Origin: Actinomycetales bacterium Actino_02
GTDB taxonomy: Bacteria > Actinomycetota > Actinomycetes > Propionibacteriales > Propionibacteriaceae
Direction: 5' to 3'
Length of the DNA: 64,000 bases
Assembly (NCBI GenBank): GCA_001603275.1
Contig: LUYM01000030.1
Span: 213,908 to 277,907, forward strand
The first letter of the stretch is position 1. Each line of letters begins with the position of its first letter. This document shows, one piece after another, positions 55,622 to 63,290 of this stretch. The translations under genes were made by a program, and so were the position numbers. The notes below the pieces were generated by a model. It worked only from the letters and a program-made list of their open reading frames with translations. It ran no database searches and was not told the DNA's origin.

Positions 55622-56359
55622 GTGCGAATCGCGCCGGGTCTGCGGGTGGTGTTCCTGCACGCCCATCCCGATGACGAAACCCTGGCCACCGGCGCGCTGA
55701 TCGCCGAGCTGGTCGCCACCAACCCGGTGCTGGTCGTCACGGCGACCCGCGGCGAGCGGGGCGAGATCGTGCCCGGGGTGCTCCCCGTCGCCACCTCGCC
55801 GGAGCAACTGACCAGCGTCCGACAAGCTGAGCTGGCCGCGGCGCTGGCGGCGCTCGGGGTGCGCGAGCACTGCTTCCTGGGCAGTCCGCCGGCCCGGACG
55901 CCCGGACGCCCACCGCGGGAGTATCACGACTCCGGGATGGCCTGGGTCCGTTCGGGCTTGGCCGGTCCGGCTGCCGATGCCGAGCCATCGAGCCTGGCCC
56001 TGGCCGGGACGGACGAACCCGCGGACGACCTGGCCGCGCTGCTGGCCAGCTGGCGAGCCGACCTGCTGCTCAGCTACGCCGCCGACGGCGGCTACGGCCA
56101 CCCCGACCATGTCGCCTGCCACGTCATCGCCGGCCGCGCTGCCGCGCTGGCCGGCGTTCGCTGCGCCGAGTTCGGCACCGGGCCGGCTCCCGACGGTGCG
56201 TCCGGCTATGACTACCCGCAGCGGCTGGACGCCGTCCGCGCTGCCTTGGACGGCTATCGCACTCAGCTGACTCGTGTCGCTGATCAGGTGATTCACGTCG
56301 GCGGTCAGCAGGAGCCAGTGGCCGCCTCCGGCTGGCTGCGCGAGGTGCCGCGTCCCTGA
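55622..56359 (+). CDS. PIG-L family deacetylase (MshB/Mca-like)
   Basis: A 245-residue zinc N-deacetylase. First metal motif VVFLHAHPDDETLATGALIAEL (HPDD) near residue 17, second GGYGHPDHVACH (HPDH) near residue 160. PIG-L enzymes deacetylate GlcNAc-inositol (MshB), mycothiol conjugates (Mca) or other GlcNAc lipids. Start GTG at 55622, ten bases after the MshA-like stop, so they form an operon. The protein is shorter than typical MshB (about 300), so MshB identity is not settled. Confidence 0.75.
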   Translation: MRIAPGLRVVFLHAHPDDETLATGALIAELVATNPVLVVTATRGERGEIVPGVLPVATSPEQLTSVRQAELAAALAALGVREHCFLGSPPARTPGRPPREYHDSGMAWVRSGLAGPAADAEPSSLALAGTDEPADDLAALLASWRADLLLSYAADGGYGHPDHVACHVIAGRAAALAGVRCAEFGTGPAPDGASGYDYPQRLDAVRAALDGYRTQLTRVADQVIHVGGQQEPVAASGWLREVPRP

Positions 56360-56436
56360 GCGGTTAGGAACCTCACCGGGGTGCGAGATGGGTGCGCGCT
56401 TGATCGGGCCGAGTCGTCGGAGGTGTTCGACGGGTT

Positions 56437-56460
56437 GGGACGTAACGCCGAACCGTCCCC
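56437..56460. repeat. Family C repeat, degenerate
   Basis: GGGACGTAACGCCGAACCGT and four C: the AGG of the centre is replaced by GCCG. TTTCGTCCC follows. Confidence 0.55.
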
Positions 56461-56523
56461 TTTCGTCCCGCGGGGCGTTCGCCGCGGCGGAGAGGCGGGC
56501 GATGGGTCGGTAGGCTTCCAGGC

Positions 56524-56823
56524 GTGATCAAGCACATCGTGATGTGGCGCTTCGCCGACCATGCCGAAGGCGCCGACAAGGCGACGAACCTGCAGATCGT
56601 CCGCGACCGGCTGGCTGCACTGGATGGCCTGGTGCCCGGGCTGCGGAAGCTCGAGCCGGTGATCCCGGACGCCCTCGAGCACGACTACGACCTGGTCCTC
56701 TACTCCGAGTTCGACTCGGTGGAGGCGCTGAAGGCCTACGCCGTCCATCCCGATCACCAGGCGGTCGCCGGTTTCATCGCGAAGGTGCGCACCGAGCGCG
56801 CCTGCGTCGACTACGAGGTTTAG
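56524..56823 (+). CDS. Dabb (stress-responsive A/B barrel) family protein
   Basis: A 99-residue protein with the Dabb pattern: IKHIVMWRFAD, KATNLQIVRDRLAALDGLVPGLRKLEPV, YDLVLYSEFDSVEALKAYAVHPDHQAVAGFI. These small dimeric barrels occur as stress proteins or as fused oligomerisation modules. Here it is free-standing; its role is unknown. Confidence 0.87.
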   Translation: MIKHIVMWRFADHAEGADKATNLQIVRDRLAALDGLVPGLRKLEPVIPDALEHDYDLVLYSEFDSVEALKAYAVHPDHQAVAGFIAKVRTERACVDYEV

Positions 56824-56873
56824 CGCCGACCTGCCGCCGAGGGCCTGTGCCGGGTAGGGATGCTCGGCGGGTT

Positions 56874-56896
56874 GGGACGTAACAGGAACCGTCCCC
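56874..56896. repeat. Family C repeat
   Basis: GGGACGTAACAGG, then AACCGTCCCC, followed by TTTTGTCCC. It lies in the 329-bp gap between the Dabb and DUF3048 genes. The rest of that gap holds the 21-bp tandem repeat and no supported gene. Confidence 0.65.
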
Positions 56897-56942
56897 TTTT
56901 GTCCCAAGACGAGGGCCTCTGCTCAACCGGAGGCGCTCGGCG

Positions 56943-57005
56943 GGAACGGAAGCACTCAGCCGAGGAACGGAAGCACTCAGCCGAGGAACAGAAGCACTTG
57001 ACGGA
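56943..57005. repeat. 21-bp tandem repeat, three units
   Basis: Units at 56943-56963 and 56964-56984 are identical (GGAACGGAAGCACTCAGCC, then GA); the third (56985-57005) differs in several bases. A fourth partial trace follows. The unit length is a multiple of three, but no coding frame with a start and ribosome-binding site fits. Confidence 0.6.
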
Positions 57006-57152
57006 GGTGCTCGACGGAGGAACGGCCAGTTCACGGTCATTCACCGGGACTCGACAGCCAAGCATGGGCCTTCCGGTTGCGGCGGCGGTTCTACCATTGG
57101 GCGAGTGCACCGCACGGCGTGACCGGCGGGCCCGTTCTGATCTGGAGGATGT

Positions 57153-58319
57153 ATGGAACCGGTTAGCCGTCGCGCCGCCCTGGTGGGCACCGCGGGAGTC
57201 GTCGGAGCAGTCGTGGTCGGATGTGCGGTGGACAAGCCGCAGCAGAGCACGCCGCCGACCGCAGCCGGCACCGGCGCCGCTCCCGGAACCACTCAGCCCA
57301 GCGCCACCCCGACCGCTCCGGTCGACACCACTCCGCGCTGGCCGCTGACCGGCAAGCCGCTGGACAATCCGGACGACGCCAAGAAGGTCGTCGTGGTGGT
57401 CAAGGTCCCCGACAACAAGGGCGAACACCCGCAGGCCGGACTCAACGACGCCGACATCGTCTACGTGCAGATGGACGGCTACCCGGCCGTCGTCGGCAAG
57501 ACCAGCACCCGGCTCGTCCCGGTCTTCCACACCACCTACGCCGAGAAGGTGGCCCCGGTGCGCTCGATGCGTCCGGTGGACGCCCCGATGCTCAGCCCGA
57601 TGACCGCGATCATCGGCAGCACCGGTGCCTACACCTGGGTGCTGAAGTACCTTGCCGCGTTCAAGGACTACCTGATCAGCACCAAGCAGTACATGACCAC
57701 CAAGGGCACCGGCGCCTTCTCGATCGACCCGAAGCGGGTGCGCACCCTGAACGGCCGCAAGTACTACGACCGGGCAGTCGCCTGCCACCCGGCCAAGCTG
57801 GCCAAGCTGGCCACCAAGTTCACCGATGGCCCGCAGCAGAACTACTTGCCCTGGGCAGCCTCCGATGACGAGGTGAGCACCAACAACGGCAAGCCGGCCA
57901 CCACCATCACCGTGCCCTGGAAGAAGGGCGACACCTACTCGATGAGCTACTCCTGGAGCGCCAAGGACAAGCGCTACCTGCGCAGCATGCCGTGGGGCAA
58001 GCACATCCTGGAGGACGGTGAGCGGGTCTGGTGCGACAACGTCCTGGTCATTCGAGCCAAGCAGGTCTTCGGCAAGATCAACACCTCCGGCAAGATCTGG
58101 TTCACCGGCCACCTCGAGCCGATCCACGAGATCATCAATGCCACCGGCACCTTCTACTACGCGGCCGACGGCAAGTACGTCCAGGGCACCTGGACGAAGG
58201 GCGCAGTCAACGAAGTGTTCCAGTTCACCCTCGAGGACGGAACCCCGCTGAAGATGGCTCCGGGCCGCACCTTCATCGAGCTGCCCAACCTGAACGCGAA
58301 CGTGCGCTTCAAGGGCTGA
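57153..58319 (+). CDS. DUF3048 (YerB-like) lipoprotein
   Basis: A 388-residue exported protein. N-terminus MEPVSRRAALVGTAGVVGAVVVGC has a twin arginine and a lipobox-like VVVGC (about Cys24). A Pro/Thr-rich linker follows, then DUF3048: VVVVKVPDNKGEHPQAGLNDADIVYVQMDGYPAVVGKTSTRLVPVFHT, RSMRPVDAPML, and the C-terminal lobe VFQFTLEDGTPLKMAPGRTFIELP. Function unknown; the family is envelope-attached. Confidence 0.87.
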   Translation: MEPVSRRAALVGTAGVVGAVVVGCAVDKPQQSTPPTAAGTGAAPGTTQPSATPTAPVDTTPRWPLTGKPLDNPDDAKKVVVVVKVPDNKGEHPQAGLNDADIVYVQMDGYPAVVGKTSTRLVPVFHTTYAEKVAPVRSMRPVDAPMLSPMTAIIGSTGAYTWVLKYLAAFKDYLISTKQYMTTKGTGAFSIDPKRVRTLNGRKYYDRAVACHPAKLAKLATKFTDGPQQNYLPWAASDDEVSTNNGKPATTITVPWKKGDTYSMSYSWSAKDKRYLRSMPWGKHILEDGERVWCDNVLVIRAKQVFGKINTSGKIWFTGHLEPIHEIINATGTFYYAADGKYVQGTWTKGAVNEVFQFTLEDGTPLKMAPGRTFIELPNLNANVRFKG

Positions 58320-58332
58320 TGCCGATCCCATC

Positions 58333-58362
58333 CATACCGGGGCGCAGCTGCGTCCCGGTATG
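58333..58362 (+). terminator. Hairpin terminator after the DUF3048 gene
   Basis: CATACCGGG (58333-58341) pairs with CCCGGTATG (58354-58362), with GCGCA/TGCGT continuing the stem. It lies 14 bases after the stop. Confidence 0.65.
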
Positions 58363-58391
58363 CCATGCTCTTGGCAGCGAAGGGAGGGTGC

Positions 58392-59549
58392 ATGGTCGAG
58401 CCCGACGAGGCCGCTGAGGCTACCGAGGCGAAGAAGCGGATCCTCTTCCTGTTCTCTGACACCGGCGGCGGGCACCGTTCGGCCACCGAGGCGATGATCG
58501 AGGCGCTCGACTTGGAGTTCCCCGGACGCTTCGAGTCGAAGATGGTCGACTTCTTCCGCGACTACTACCCGCGTCCGCTGAGCTATGCGCCCGAGATCTA
58601 CCCGCCGATCTCCCGGCTGCCGCAGGCCTGGGGCTTCTCCTTCAAGGCATCGGACGGACGGGCGCGCTCCGACGCGGTCAACCAGATCGCCTACCCCTAC
58701 GTCCGCCGGGCTGCCCAGCGGCTGGTCCGGGAGAACCCGGCCGACCTGATCGTGTCGGTGCATCCCCTGGTCAACACCACTTTGGCGCGGGCAATGAAGG
58801 ACTCGCCGCGGCCCTACATCACCGTGGTCACCGACCTGGTCTCGACCCATGCATTCTGGTTCGATCGGCGGGCCGACCTGGTGGTGGTCGGCACCGACCA
58901 GGCCAAGGCCAAGGCGATCAGCTACGGCATTCCCGAAGGGAACCTGCGCGTGATCGGGTTGCCGGTCGCCGACCGGTTCAACCAGCCGCTGGCCGACCGG
59001 GCCGGCTGGCGCGCCGAGCGCGGCTGGGGCAATGAGCGTCCGGTGATCCTGCTGGTCGGCGGCGGGGACGGGATGGGCCCGCTGAAGCGGGTGGCCAAGG
59101 CCATCAACGACGCCGAACTCCATGCGTCGCTGGTGGTGGTGTGCGGCCGCAATGCCGAGCTCAAGGCCGACCTGGAGGCCGTCGACTGGAAGATCCCGGC
59201 GCACCTGTACGGGTTCACGACCGAGATGCCGCAGTTCATGGCGGCCGCCGACATGCTGGTCACCAAGGCCGGCCCAGGCACGATCAGCGAAGCCTTCATC
59301 TCCAAGCTGCCGCTGGTGCTCTACGCCCGGCTGCCCGGCCAGGAGGACGGCAACGTCACCTATGTCGAGGAGCTGCAGGCCGGCGTCTGGGCGCCGCACC
59401 CGCGTGAGGTCGTTGAGGCATTGCGCACCTGGGTGGACGATCCGGCGGCCCGAGCTGCCGCGTCGCAGGCCAGCGCCAAGGCTGCTCGTCCGCAGGCCGC
59501 CCGCGAGATCGCCCGGCTGATCGCCGACCAGGTGGGCATCCTCGACTGA
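58392..59549 (+). CDS. MGDG-synthase-like glycosyltransferase (GT28)
   Basis: A 385-residue GT-B enzyme. The N-terminal lobe LFLFSDTGGGHRSATEAMIEAL matches the MGDG-synthase domain (lipid acceptor side). The C-terminal lobe GFTTEMPQFMAAADMLVTKAGPGTISEAFISKLPLVLYARLPGQEDGNV is the nucleotide-sugar side. Such enzymes make glycosyl-diacylglycerols. ATG at 58392, preceded by AAGGGAGG. With the neighbouring DUF3048 lipoprotein and polysaccharide deacetylase it suggests an envelope-building region. Confidence 0.85.
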   Translation: MVEPDEAAEATEAKKRILFLFSDTGGGHRSATEAMIEALDLEFPGRFESKMVDFFRDYYPRPLSYAPEIYPPISRLPQAWGFSFKASDGRARSDAVNQIAYPYVRRAAQRLVRENPADLIVSVHPLVNTTLARAMKDSPRPYITVVTDLVSTHAFWFDRRADLVVVGTDQAKAKAISYGIPEGNLRVIGLPVADRFNQPLADRAGWRAERGWGNERPVILLVGGGDGMGPLKRVAKAINDAELHASLVVVCGRNAELKADLEAVDWKIPAHLYGFTTEMPQFMAAADMLVTKAGPGTISEAFISKLPLVLYARLPGQEDGNVTYVEELQAGVWAPHPREVVEALRTWVDDPAARAAASQASAKAARPQAAREIARLIADQVGILD

Positions 59550-59585
59550 GGGCTGGGGGCGCGGGTTAACCTCGAAGGCTGGAGG

Positions 59586-60374
59586 ATGAATCAGTTGGAC
59601 GAGACAAAGACCGAAAGCCAGACCGACGGTAAGCCACGCCGTGCCCCGATCGAGCTGACGTTTTCGCTGCCGCAGCTGGCCGGCGGCGCGTTGGCTGCGG
59701 CGACCGCGGCGGCGATCGGAGCCCAGCTCGGAGTCGCCGGAACCATCGTCGGGGCGGCCGTGGCCAGTCTGGTCGGCGGCATCGCCGGAACCTTGTACAG
59801 CGCCGGCCTGGACCGTACCCACCGAACGGTGAGTACCGTGATCTCCAAGAGGCGTGCGGTCCTCCTGCAACCGGAGGTGTCCGCTGAGGATCAGACCTTG
59901 CTGCTGCCATCCGCGGAGGCTGCCGGGCAACCGTCCGAACGTCCGGACGACACCCTGATCGATCTGCCGCCAGTGCCGGGCGAGCCGGAGCCGTCCGGCA
60001 CCCCGAAGCGCAGGACGCGGTTGTGGGTGATGGTGGCGATCAGCACGGTGGCGATCTTCGTCCTGGCCCTGGCTGCGATCAGCCTGCTCGAACTGGGCCT
60101 GGGCCGGGCCCTGGACGGCGGCAGCGGCACCACGGTGGGCCAGGTGGTTCGGCCGCCGGCGGCCAGCCCGTCCGTCCCGACCTCGACGCCGACACCGACG
60201 CACAGCGGGACCTCGGAGCCGACCGCGACCCCGACCCAAAGCCCGACCGACACGGCCACGCCGAGCGCCACGCCCACCGGGCCGAGCCCGTCCGCGACTC
60301 CGACCAGCACACCCACCGAACCCACGCCGACTTTGCCGGCCACCGCGGATCCGGCAAGCAGCCCAACTGCGTAG
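59586..60374 (+). CDS. Membrane protein with Pro/Thr-rich exported tail, function unknown
   Basis: A 262-residue protein preceded by GGAGG. It has a polar N-terminus, a long Gly/Ala-rich hydrophobic hairpin (about residues 32-75), a charged cytosolic loop, and a membrane helix near residues 140-163. The last 65 residues are Pro/Thr/Ser repeats (TPTPTHSGTSEPTATPTQSP) that should lie outside and could be O-glycosylated. Low-complexity, no family recognised. Confidence 0.7.
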   Translation: MNQLDETKTESQTDGKPRRAPIELTFSLPQLAGGALAAATAAAIGAQLGVAGTIVGAAVASLVGGIAGTLYSAGLDRTHRTVSTVISKRRAVLLQPEVSAEDQTLLLPSAEAAGQPSERPDDTLIDLPPVPGEPEPSGTPKRRTRLWVMVAISTVAIFVLALAAISLLELGLGRALDGGSGTTVGQVVRPPAASPSVPTSTPTPTHSGTSEPTATPTQSPTDTATPSATPTGPSPSATPTSTPTEPTPTLPATADPASSPTA

Positions 60375-60439
60375 GCCCGGTTCGGCGGCGCGCCGCAGTG
60401 GCGGTTGAGGTCTGCGGATCAGCGCCTATGGTGGGCTGA

Positions 60440-61312
60440 GTGAGGATAGGTCTGCTGGTTGCCAGTCTGGTGAGTGTGATAGCGATCGGAGCGCAACCGG
60501 CGGTGGCTCCACGGGCGTCGGCCGACGCCGCTGCGCCAGGGCAGTCCGTCCCGGTCGCCACCCCACTGACCAGCCGAAGCACGATGCGCACACACCTGGT
60601 GCCCAACGGCTTCGACCAGCCGACTCCGCCGGCCGATGCGGCTCCGCAGCCGCCGAGCACCAACCCACCCTCCGCTGGTGGCGGTGGCGGCTCGTCCCGG
60701 GGCTCGGTGGACTGCCGCCGGCACAAGTGCATCGCCCTCACTCTGGACGACGGGCCAAGCCCGCAGACCCACCTGATCCTGGACGAGCTGGCCACCCTGA
60801 AGGCGCCGGCCACCTTCTTCGTGGTCGGACGACAGACCGCCCACTACGCCAAAGAGTTGCGCCGAATGGTTGCCGACGGCCACACCATCGGCAACCACTC
60901 ATGGAGCCACCCGTGGTTCTGGAAGCTGAGCCCGTCCGCGATGCGCACCGAGCTGGATAAGACCGACGCCGAGATTCGCAAGCTCACCGGCGTTGAGCCG
61001 CACTACCTGCGTCCGCCCTACGGCAACGTCAATGGCGCCGTCCGAAAGGCCGCCAAGAGCCGTGGCCTGGCCATCGTCGACTGGAGCATCGACCCGCAGG
61101 ACTGGAAGGACCGCAACACCAAGGTGGTGGTCAAGCGGGTGGTCGCCGCGGCCCGGCCCGGCGCGATCATCCTCAGCCACGACCTCTACCCGACCACGCG
61201 CAAGGCCATCGGGCCGATCATCACCCAGCTGCGAGCCAAGGGCTACGTGTTCGTCTCTTTGGACGATCTTCTGGGCCACACCCGTCCGGGGAAGCTCTAC
61301 CGGCAGCGCTGA
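60440..61312 (+). CDS. Polysaccharide deacetylase (NodB domain, CE4)
   Basis: A 290-residue secreted enzyme with a signal peptide (cleavage near residue 28) and a Pro/Gly/Ser linker to about residue 90. The catalytic domain follows: LTLDDGPSPQT (base and metal Asp), TIGNHSWSHP (metal His pair), RPPYGNVNG, IVDWSIDPQDWKD and IILSHDLYP. All five CE4 motifs are present, so it should deacetylate GlcNAc or MurNAc units, probably in peptidoglycan. Start GTG at 60440. Confidence 0.9.
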   Translation: MRIGLLVASLVSVIAIGAQPAVAPRASADAAAPGQSVPVATPLTSRSTMRTHLVPNGFDQPTPPADAAPQPPSTNPPSAGGGGGSSRGSVDCRRHKCIALTLDDGPSPQTHLILDELATLKAPATFFVVGRQTAHYAKELRRMVADGHTIGNHSWSHPWFWKLSPSAMRTELDKTDAEIRKLTGVEPHYLRPPYGNVNGAVRKAAKSRGLAIVDWSIDPQDWKDRNTKVVVKRVVAAARPGAIILSHDLYPTTRKAIGPIITQLRAKGYVFVSLDDLLGHTRPGKLYRQR

Positions 61313-61315
61313 GGC

Positions 61316-62026
61316 TCAGGGAGTCGCCGGACTCTGTGCTGGCTCGGCGGCGTGATCCTCGGCGCGAACCCGCTTCGCGATCCGGCTGAGCGCCACATCG
61401 GTCACGCCAAGGAAGCTGGCCAGGTCGCGCTGGGTGACTCGCTGCACCAGTCCGGGCTGGTCGGCCAGCAGGGAGCGATATCGCTGCTCGGGCGTGCTGC
61501 GAAGCCAGCCGATATCCACCTGCAAGGTGGTGGCGTGCATCAACGCCAGCATGCCCAGCAGCCGTGACCACTGCAGATGTTGGGCGGTCAGGTGCTCGAC
61601 GACCCGGAACGAGACCCGCAGCACGAAGCTCGACTCGATGGCCACCAGGGTATGCAGGCTCTGTTGGTCGATCGCCGAGCGCAGGGTCTCCGAGCGGGGA
61701 TGCAGGCCGCGGCTGACCACGCGCCGGATCCCCTCGGCTCCCATCGCGCTCAGTGGCGCCACCACGTCCCCCTCCTCAGGGAAGAACACGGTGGTCAGCC
61801 GACCGTCCGGGAGCCGCAGTTGAGCCTTGAACAGGCCGCTCTGGACGAAGTACAGGTAGGGATGCACCTCGCCGGCCGAGAACAAGGTTGCCCCCGGATC
61901 CAACCGGAAGAGGCGGACGTTGCTGGCGAACAAGTCCCATTGCGGCAATTCACCACTGGCGTAGGCCTCAAGTAATAGCCGCAGGCTCCGCATGGCGTGG
62001 GCGCTGGCGGCGTTCTCGGTTATCAT
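61316..62026 (-). CDS. Crp/Fnr family transcriptional regulator
   Basis: A 236-residue protein with a cyclic-nucleotide-binding-type beta barrel (VRLFRLDPGATLFSAGEVHPYLYFVQSGLFKAQLRLPDGRLTTVFFPEEGDVVAPLSAM) and a C-terminal helix-turn-helix (VTQRDLASFLGVTDVALSRIAKRV). There is no N-terminal cysteine cluster, so it is not an iron-sulfur FNR. Start taken at the ATG ending at 62026 because GGAG lies six bases before it; an ATG ending at 62086 would add 20 residues. Convergent with the deacetylase (3-base gap). Confidence 0.83.
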   Translation of the reverse strand: MITENAASAHAMRSLRLLLEAYASGELPQWDLFASNVRLFRLDPGATLFSAGEVHPYLYFVQSGLFKAQLRLPDGRLTTVFFPEEGDVVAPLSAMGAEGIRRVVSRGLHPRSETLRSAIDQQSLHTLVAIESSFVLRVSFRVVEHLTAQHLQWSRLLGMLALMHATTLQVDIGWLRSTPEQRYRSLLADQPGLVQRVTQRDLASFLGVTDVALSRIAKRVRAEDHAAEPAQSPATP

Positions 62027-62085
62027 CTGCTCCGTCTTTGGAAAATCCGTGCTGATCGCCGACCGCCGGGGTAGTGGATTCCCCA

Positions 62086-62099
62086 TTGACCAGGGTCAA
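62086..62099. promoter_or_regulatory. FNR/CRP-type palindrome upstream of the Crp/Fnr gene
   Basis: TTGAC-CAGG-GTCAA, a 14-bp palindrome with the layout of FNR-family sites (TTGAT-N4-ATCAA), 60 bases upstream of the regulator start. It suggests autoregulation. Confidence 0.5.
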
Positions 62100-62571
62100 C
62101 GGTTGATGCCTGAGTCTTGACAAAGGTTAGCTCGGCAATGGCCGCTGCGCGACCTGATCTGGCACGGTGATGACTGTACCTAGCGGGGTAATCGTGATCA
62201 CCCCGGTACCGGGCAGGGGAGTCCCAGGCACCGGGAGACCGCGTCAGCAACGCCGGATCGACAGGAACGCCAACCTCGGTTGGGCCTGGCTGATCCGGCG
62301 TTGCGCGTAACGAGCGGCGCTTTCTGGGGTCTGAACCTGACAGGTTGCGGACAACTTGCGCTCGGATGGTGAGTGGCAGTTGTCAGTATCTGAGGATGTG
62401 GTGTTCACTTTTGCTTAGGGGGGACAAAGCCGGTTGCCGCTACTAGGGGGACTGGCTTTGAACATATGGCTCTCAGGGCTGATGGTGGCAGTTGCGAGTG
62501 GCGGCTTGCGACGTCATCGGGTCCTGAGTTGCGAACTGAGCTCGGCTCCCCAAACAGAGCTTGTTCGCAGG
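62100..62571. other. Intergenic region with several hairpins, no gene supported
   Basis: Between the Crp/Fnr gene and kdpE. It contains GGGGT/ACCCC near 62185-62204 and a long stem GCAACGCCGGATC (62247-62259)/GATCCGGCGTTGC (62292-62304). Inside that lies CCAACC-TC-GGTTGG, and CAAAGCC/GGCTTTG follows near 62427-62467. Short frames exist (e.g. 62434-62631), but none has a convincing start or composition. A plus-strand noncoding RNA ending at the hairpin at 62572 is possible. Confidence 0.35.
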
Positions 62572-62599
62572 CGGGCGTCCGGACGTGTCCGGGCGCCCG
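62572..62599 (+). terminator. Strong hairpin before kdpE 3' end
   Basis: CGGGCGTCCGGAC (62572-62584) pairs along all 13 bases with GTCCGGGCGCCCG (62587-62599), one G-U pair. CTTTCT follows on the plus strand, so the better terminator orientation is plus, although it also lies 13 bases past the kdpE stop. Confidence 0.55.
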
Positions 62600-62612
62600 T
62601 CGGGCTTTCTGC

Positions 62613-63290
62613 TCAGGATTCGAACCGGTAGCCCACGCCGGGCTCGGTGATGAAGTGCACCGGATGGGCGGGATCAGCCTCGAGTTTTCGGCGTAGTCCG
62701 GCGAAGTAGACCCGCAGGTAATTCGTCTCCTTGGCGTATCCCGGACCCCACACCTCGGCCAGAAGCTGGCTGCCCGGCACCAGGGTGCCCGGCCGGCGGA
62801 CCAGGATCTCTACCAGATGCCACTCGGTGGGAGTGAGCCGCACCGGGCTCCCGTTGCGAGTGGCCCGCTTCGCTGCCAGGTCGATCTCGAAGCTCTCGGT
62901 ACGGACGATTGCCGCGGCCGCCTCGCCACCATCGGTGCGGCGCAAGGCAGCCCGGATCCGGGCCACCAGTTCGTCCATGCCGAACGGCTTGGTGACGTAG
63001 TCGTCGGCGCCGGCGTCCAACGCGCGCACCTTCTCCGCCTGGGCGTCGCGTGCCGACAGCACGATGATCGGGATCTGGGTCCAGCCACGCAGGCCGCTGA
63101 TCACGTCCACCCCGTCCAGGTCGGGAAGGCCGAGATCGACGATGGCCAGATCCGGCGGGGCGGCGGCCGCCGCGCGCAGCGCCGTGGTGCCGTCCGGCAC
63201 CGCCTCGACCTGGTAGTGGCGGGCGGTCAGGTTGATGGTCAGCGCCCGGCGCAGCGCCGGCTCGTCCTCGACGATCAGCAGTCGCGGCAT
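62613..63290 (-). CDS. kdpE: OmpR-family response regulator KdpE
   Basis: A 225-residue regulator. Receiver domain RLLIVEDEPALRRAL with phosphoacceptor Asp in DLAIVDLGLPDLDGVD and Lys in DDYVTKPFGMDELVARI. The winged-helix domain RLTPTEWHLVEILVRRPGTLVPGSQLLAEVWGPGYAKETNYLRVYFAGLRRKLE carries the EWHLVE and LRVY residues typical of KdpE, which controls the Kdp potassium ATPase. Its start overlaps the kdpD stop by one base. No kdpABC genes follow downstream. Confidence 0.88.
   Translation of the reverse strand: MPRLLIVEDEPALRRALTINLTARHYQVEAVPDGTTALRAAAAAPPDLAIVDLGLPDLDGVDVISGLRGWTQIPIIVLSARDAQAEKVRALDAGADDYVTKPFGMDELVARIRAALRRTDGGEAAAAIVRTESFEIDLAAKRATRNGSPVRLTPTEWHLVEILVRRPGTLVPGSQLLAEVWGPGYAKETNYLRVYFAGLRRKLEADPAHPVHFITEPGVGYRFES

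Noticed and set aside
56820..60239. A 1139-codon open frame on the minus strand
   Set aside because: It runs antisense through three well-supported plus-strand genes with clear motifs and ribosome-binding sites.
62160..62215. A cyclic-di-GMP (GEMM) riboswitch
   Set aside because: One stretch resembles part of the motif (AGCGGGGTAA), but the other conserved segments and the fold are not there, and no plus-strand gene follows.
62434..62631. A 65-codon gene
   Set aside because: It would start with TTG without a ribosome-binding site, runs through the 62572 hairpin and into the kdpE 3' end.
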